This document shows, piece by piece, positions 39,801 through 45,800 of a DNA stretch of 64,000 nt. The notes under the pieces were generated by a model. It made no database searches and had not been told where the DNA came from. It worked only from the letters and a program-made list of their open reading frames with translations. Numbering within the stretch: position 1 is the first letter of the stretch; each line of letters starts with the position of its first letter. Both the position numbers and the translations under genes were made by a program. Origin of the DNA: Hippopus hippopus (lineage: Eukaryota; Mollusca; Bivalvia; Cardiida; Cardiidae); the NCBI GenBank assembly GCA_946811185.2, contig OX328109.1, forward strand, positions 33,216,129 to 33,280,128, given 5' to 3'.

Positions 39801-42800
39801 AAGATTTCCCAGTTGGCAAAAAATAGAAGTTAATTTCGTGAAAAGCTTTTTCTATTTCTATGTTTATCCCTAAAGCAGACGGTACAACTACAATTGCTTT
39901 GGAAAAGAATGTAGCTCAAGATCAGACTGCACAAAACATGCAGTTTTATCTTGGATCCAGACTGTCTCTTATGTAAAATCATTCTTGCATAAATGGCCCT
40001 CACATGCCACAAGATCAATTTGGAATCTACTTTGCCGTATGGAAACACCTGTTTTGTATATAATATTTAGCACAATTCCACGTCTACAAGGCAACAGAAT
40101 TTTAGACTTTGCCAAAATTTAACCCTTTACCAAACAATCCCTGGTTTTCATGACCCTGAGGAAGAAGCCTTTTGAAAACATCGTTGGAAAAGCAGAAAAT
40201 GCTGGTAACCAGCATTTTCTCCTTTTCCCACAATGTTTTCTACCCTACCCAAAACAAACTTCAATTTTTGAGTCATATTAATTTTGTTGTCTGCAAATGC
40301 TTTCAATCTGGACAAGTCTAAAATCTTGTCATTTGGTAATGAGTTGAAGCATTAAATCTTTACCAAATGACAGAACTTTGGAATCAAACAAACAGAAAAC
40401 ATTTGTAGAACTCATATCAAATGTAGCCCAAATGGTGACTTCTGTCTTTGATAGAGTGGAAAACATCGTGGGAAAAGAAGAAAATGCTGGTTACCAGCAT
40501 TTTCTCATTTTCCAACTATGTTTTCGAAAGTCTTCTTCATGGTCATGAAAACTCAGGATTGTGAGGTAATTGGCATGACAACATAATAAAACGGCTCAAG
40601 TAATAAATTTGTGTTATAAATGGTAGAAAACATTTGGGAGAGGACAAAATGCTAGCTAAGAGAACATTCTTCTTAGGGTTTATTACCCCTTTACCACACG
40701 ATACCAAATTTTAAGAACCCATAGAAAGAAGCCTTTAGAAAACATTGTGGGAAGAGGAGAAAATGCTGGTAACCAGTATTTCTATCCTTCCAAAATACAG
40801 ATTTCAATTTTTGAATCATAACTTTTCTGACTGAAAATGTTTGATCCTTCTATTTAACTAGTTAAGGATTAACTGTTGAAAGAATTTTACAAGTCCAAAT
40901 TGGAAGCATTTGCAGTTATTCACATTTTTGTAAATCCGAAGCAGCTTTGGCGAGAAAAAGGAAAATATCACAGTGTATATCCAAGATCCACCTGCACACC
41001 CTGTAGAGTCTGATCTTGATCCACACTGTCTGCAGAAGTATGTCCTGGTGCCCTAAGCATATTTAACTCTTTACCAAATGATAAAACTCAGGATTGTGCA
41101 GTAAAGGGTTAAAGCCTTAAAAAAAAAAAAAAACTCCGACAAATAAATATGCAGCTAAAATGATGGAAACTGTCTTTCAAAAGGTAAAGAATAATGTGAG
41201 AAAAGGAGAAAATGCTGGTTACCAACATGCTTTCAAAGGCCTTCTTAGGGGGTGTATAAATCTCTGGATTGTTTGGTAAGAGGTTAACCCCTGGTTTTCA
41301 CGACTCTGTGAAAGAAGCCTTTTGAAAACATTGAGGGAAAAGGAGAACATGCTGGTAGCCAGCATTTTCTCCTTTTACCACAATGTTTTCTACCCTTCCC
41401 AAAACAAATTTCAATTTTTGGGTCACTTCAATTTTGTCGCCTGCAAATGCTTCCAATTTGGACTAGTCTAAAATTATGTCGTTTGGTAAAGGGTTAAAAG
41501 TCTATTTGTGGAACAATCAGTAAAGAACTGAGATTTGTGACAGAGTATCATAGTCATACTGTAGAATCCTATGTACTACCATATACATCTAGATTTTTTT
41601 CTTCAACCTTTTACCATATGTAACAAAATTTAAGCCTCATTCAAACTGAAAGCCTTTGCTGATGACAAAATTAAGTAAAAGTGCTTAAAACGCTGGGATT
41701 TGGCTTTGGAAAGGTGGAAAATATTGTGGGAAAAGTATACAACGCTGGCTAACCACCAGTAGCCACTACTCCCTTTTCCACAATGCTTTCAAAGTCTCAC
41801 AATGTTTTCAAAGTCTACCAGCTTTCGAAATGTAAATAGTTTCATTTGTTCCTTACCTCTTTTCCAAGTGACAAGATTCTGGGCTTATCCAAATCAAAAG
41901 CATTTGCAGGCAACGAATTGGATGTCAATCAAATGATGTAATTTTTCACCAAACAGTTAGAACACATTGTGAGAAAAGGAGAAAATGCTGCTATGATAAA
42001 AAACTTCTGAGAACACTGTACGAAAAGAAGAAAATGCTGGTTACCAGCATTTTCTTCTTTTCCTACAATGTTTTCAGAAGTTTCTTATTTAAGGGTTGTG
42101 AAAACACAGGAATGTTTGGAAAAGGGTTAATGTGTTAGGAAGTATGGCCACTGGGGATAAAACAACAGAAAAAACAACATACCCATTTCTGCTGCAGTAA
42201 GTAGCACCGTTCTACCTTCTTCATCTTTGAAAGAAGCTGTATCAGAGGTCAGAAGTGTCTGAAATTTAAGTGAAATTTCTTTAAGTTGTGCATTTGAGAT
42301 TTCAGGAAGATTTCTAAAATGAACAGCAAAATCTTTTTAATTTGAATACCAACATGAAAAAAAACAACAAGAAGGCACTGATGGCCCTGTATCACTTCAC
42401 TGCCTTTTAACCCTTTGCTACGCAACAAATTCTTGTCTTACCCATTATGAAAGCACTTCTAGAGGAGAAAGTGAACATAGTTCAAATGATAAGATTTGTT
42501 TCTGAAAGGATAGAAAACATTGCAGAAAAAGGAAAAATGCTTGTTACCAGCATTTTTTCCTTTTCTCACGTTTTTAAAGGCCATCTACCACAGGGTCCTT
42601 AAAATTTGGGAATGTGTGGTAAAGGGTTAAATAAATGTATTATGTGCTTAGGACTGGACAATTTTCTCCTATTAAGCAAGCACATGATATATATTCATTT
42701 TAAAAAATGTGACTTTTTTAACCCTTTACCACACAATCCCGACTTTTAACGACCCTGAGAAAGAAGCCTTCTGAAAACATTGTGGGAAAAGGAGAAAATG

Positions 42801-45800
42801 CTGGTAACCAGCATTTTCTCCATTTCCCACAATGTTTTCTACCCTTCCAAAATCAATTTTCAATTTTTGATTCACATTTATTTTGTCGTCTGCAAATGCT
42901 TTCGATTTGGACTAGTCCAAAATTTTGTCGTTTGGTAATGGGTTAATTCATGCTCAGAGCTCCAGATAGAGGGAGTGATTTTGATTTCAAAATTAAAAGT
43001 ATTAATTATTCTGCACTAAACCCTATGTTATGGGTACTCATTAGAATCGTCTCGATGAGACGATTCTAAAGAGTACCCATAACATAGGGTTTGGAAGATA
43101 AATAATGGATTAAGAATACCATCACTCCCTCTTATCTGGAGCTCTGCATGCTCGTCATATTTTTTTTTTCAAATGCAAAGTAGTCTTAGAAGGGTGACAA
43201 GTTACACAGTAAATACTAACCTGTAAACATTCTAGTGGTTCCATTCGCCTCACTGACCAGTGCATCCAGGTTCGCCCAATACTGTCTCGCTCAATACCAT
43301 CGTGATCATCAACTCGAAAATTCTCAGACTGACATAAAAGCTCGAAATGATGAATGTAATCTAAGCGACAGGCCCACATACATGGCGAGAGCCCATCTTT
43401 GTCTCTTGAGTTTACGTCTGCATGATGTTGTATTAATAACTGTAATGCAATATATACATGTTTGCGGTTTTACAAATAACAACCTGAAACATATTTTCAG
43501 CAGACAATTTTAAAAAAACATCCATGTAAAATATGACTTATTAACCCCTAAAGCGCCTTTTACAACTACAGTTGCTTTTGCAGCCATAGTTGCTAGTATG
43601 GATCAAGATCAGGCTGCACAAAACATAGATCTTTGATCTACACTGTGTGCTTTGCTGAAACACTGTAGAGAAAAGCAACCATGAAATTGTGGTTGTTTGG
43701 GTCTTATTTCTAGAACGAAAATATCTGACAGGTTTATTTAGCACTCTAAGAAAAAATATGAGTTATGGTATAAAGCATGAAAACTCTGTGACAAAAGCAG
43801 AAATCTGAAGATGATTACTGTTAATGGTATCCTCATTTTTTCTTTCAATATGATATACAATGTCCAAATATCAAGTACAGTTTGTCAAAAGCAACCCCAA
43901 TCTGTAGCAAATGATAAAATTTTGATCTTGTCCAAATCAAAGTTTTTCCAGGCAACAAATTAAATGTGACCAAAATGGTGATTACTGTCTGTGATTGGTA
44001 GAAAACATTGTGGAAATAAGATAAAATCTGGTTATCAGTACTTTTATTGTTTCAACAATGTTTTCAAAGGTCTTTTAACCCTTTACCACACAACAAATTT
44101 TAGACCTGTCCGAATTGAAAGCATTTGCAGATGACAGTTTCAGTGTGGATCATATGAAATTATTTTTCTTTGATAGGGTAGAAAACATTGTGGGAAAAGG
44201 AGAAAATGCTGGTAACCAGCATTTTCTCCTTTTCCCACAATGTTTTCAAAAGCCTTCTCAATCAGGGGTGTTAAAAGTCGTCATTGTGTGGTAAAGGGTT
44301 AAACTCTGGAATCTACTGCAAAGGGTCAAAAAGTGGTTCCTGCAGATAAATAAATAAATACTCACCTGTAAACATTCTGTATTGGGCGTTGTGACAGCCC
44401 AATGTATTGGGGCACGCCCCTGGGTGTCAGATATGGTGAAATCTCCACCATATTGCAGCAACAAACTGAGAGCCATGCTGTTAGAGTCATGGCAGGCTTG
44501 GTGTATAGCAGTAGATCCATCTGAAAATAATACAGTCTTTAACTCTTTACCAGATGACCGAATTAAAGGCTTGTACAAGTTGAAAACATTGGCAGACAAC
44601 AAAATAAACATGACTCAAATTATGACATTTGTCTTGGTAAAGGTAGAAAACATAATGGGAAATGGAGAAAATGCTGGCCACCAGCATTTTCTCCTTTTCC
44701 CATTATGTTTTCAAATGCATTCTTTCACAGGATCATTAAAAGTCCGGATTGTTTGGTAAACAGTTAAACTCTTTTGCAAACCTAAAGTTTTAACAACCCT
44801 GGGCACAAGGGCTTTAGAAAACATTGTGGGAAAAGGAGAAAATGCTAGTTACCAGCATTTTCTCTTTTTCCAACAATGTTAGTTTCTATCCAATAGATTT
44901 AAGCAACATTTTTTTCATCATCTATAACTGCTTGAATTTGAGGATTAAAATTTTGTTCTCTGGTTAAGAATTACATTATATTTGGTCCAGAATCAGTTCA
45001 TCAACATCAATCAAATGAAACCTAGACAAACAAAATTTGAATATTTTTTGAAACTATAGTGGTACATGCAGAATTTATGGCTGCTATCATGTTAACGTAC
45101 CATGAGCATGTATGTTCGGATTAGCCTCGCTCTCTAGCAGTCGTTGGAGTGCTGCCATCTGTTGGAAATGTACAGCATAACTCAGAGCTGTTCTACCTAG
45201 ACCATCTTGTTCATCCGTACAACCTGGATCTATAAGGAATATAAAGAGACTTTTTGGTAGACCAAAACTCACACATTAGCTCTACAGTAGATTCCTCTTC
45301 TTCATTTGGCATCTAAAATTGTCTTTAATACTGGAGACATTGCTTAGTGCTTGTATTTCATTTATCCTATATTTACCTACATTTACCCTCTTTTGCTTGT
45401 ATTTCATTTATCCTATATTTACCTACAATTACCCTTTTTTTTTTAGAAACAATTGGCTTCCATCATGCAAAAGTCTGGCACATCCCAATTAAGTATTAGC
45501 TACACTTTGTAGCTCAGTCTATAAGTGTAGCAGAGCTCCCGTTGTAGCACAGTTGGTATTGTACGTGACTTGGGAGCAGGGGGGTTGCAGGTTTGAATTC
45601 CCAGCTCGGCTGATTTCTTTCCAAGGATTGATAATATATGTAGTTGTTGCAACAGGATTCATTCCTCTCTCACCTCTGATCATTCTTTTAACAATGGTTA
45701 TGTGGGAAAGCAGCTGGGAAGAATATTGCGTGAATACTGGTGACAGAAACTCCAGGAAAGCAGGGATAGGTGCACTGGCCACCGTGAGATAACTAAAAGA

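Noticed and set aside
45519..45782. 87-residue minus-strand frame
   Set aside because: Lies in the SINE at 45533-45842.
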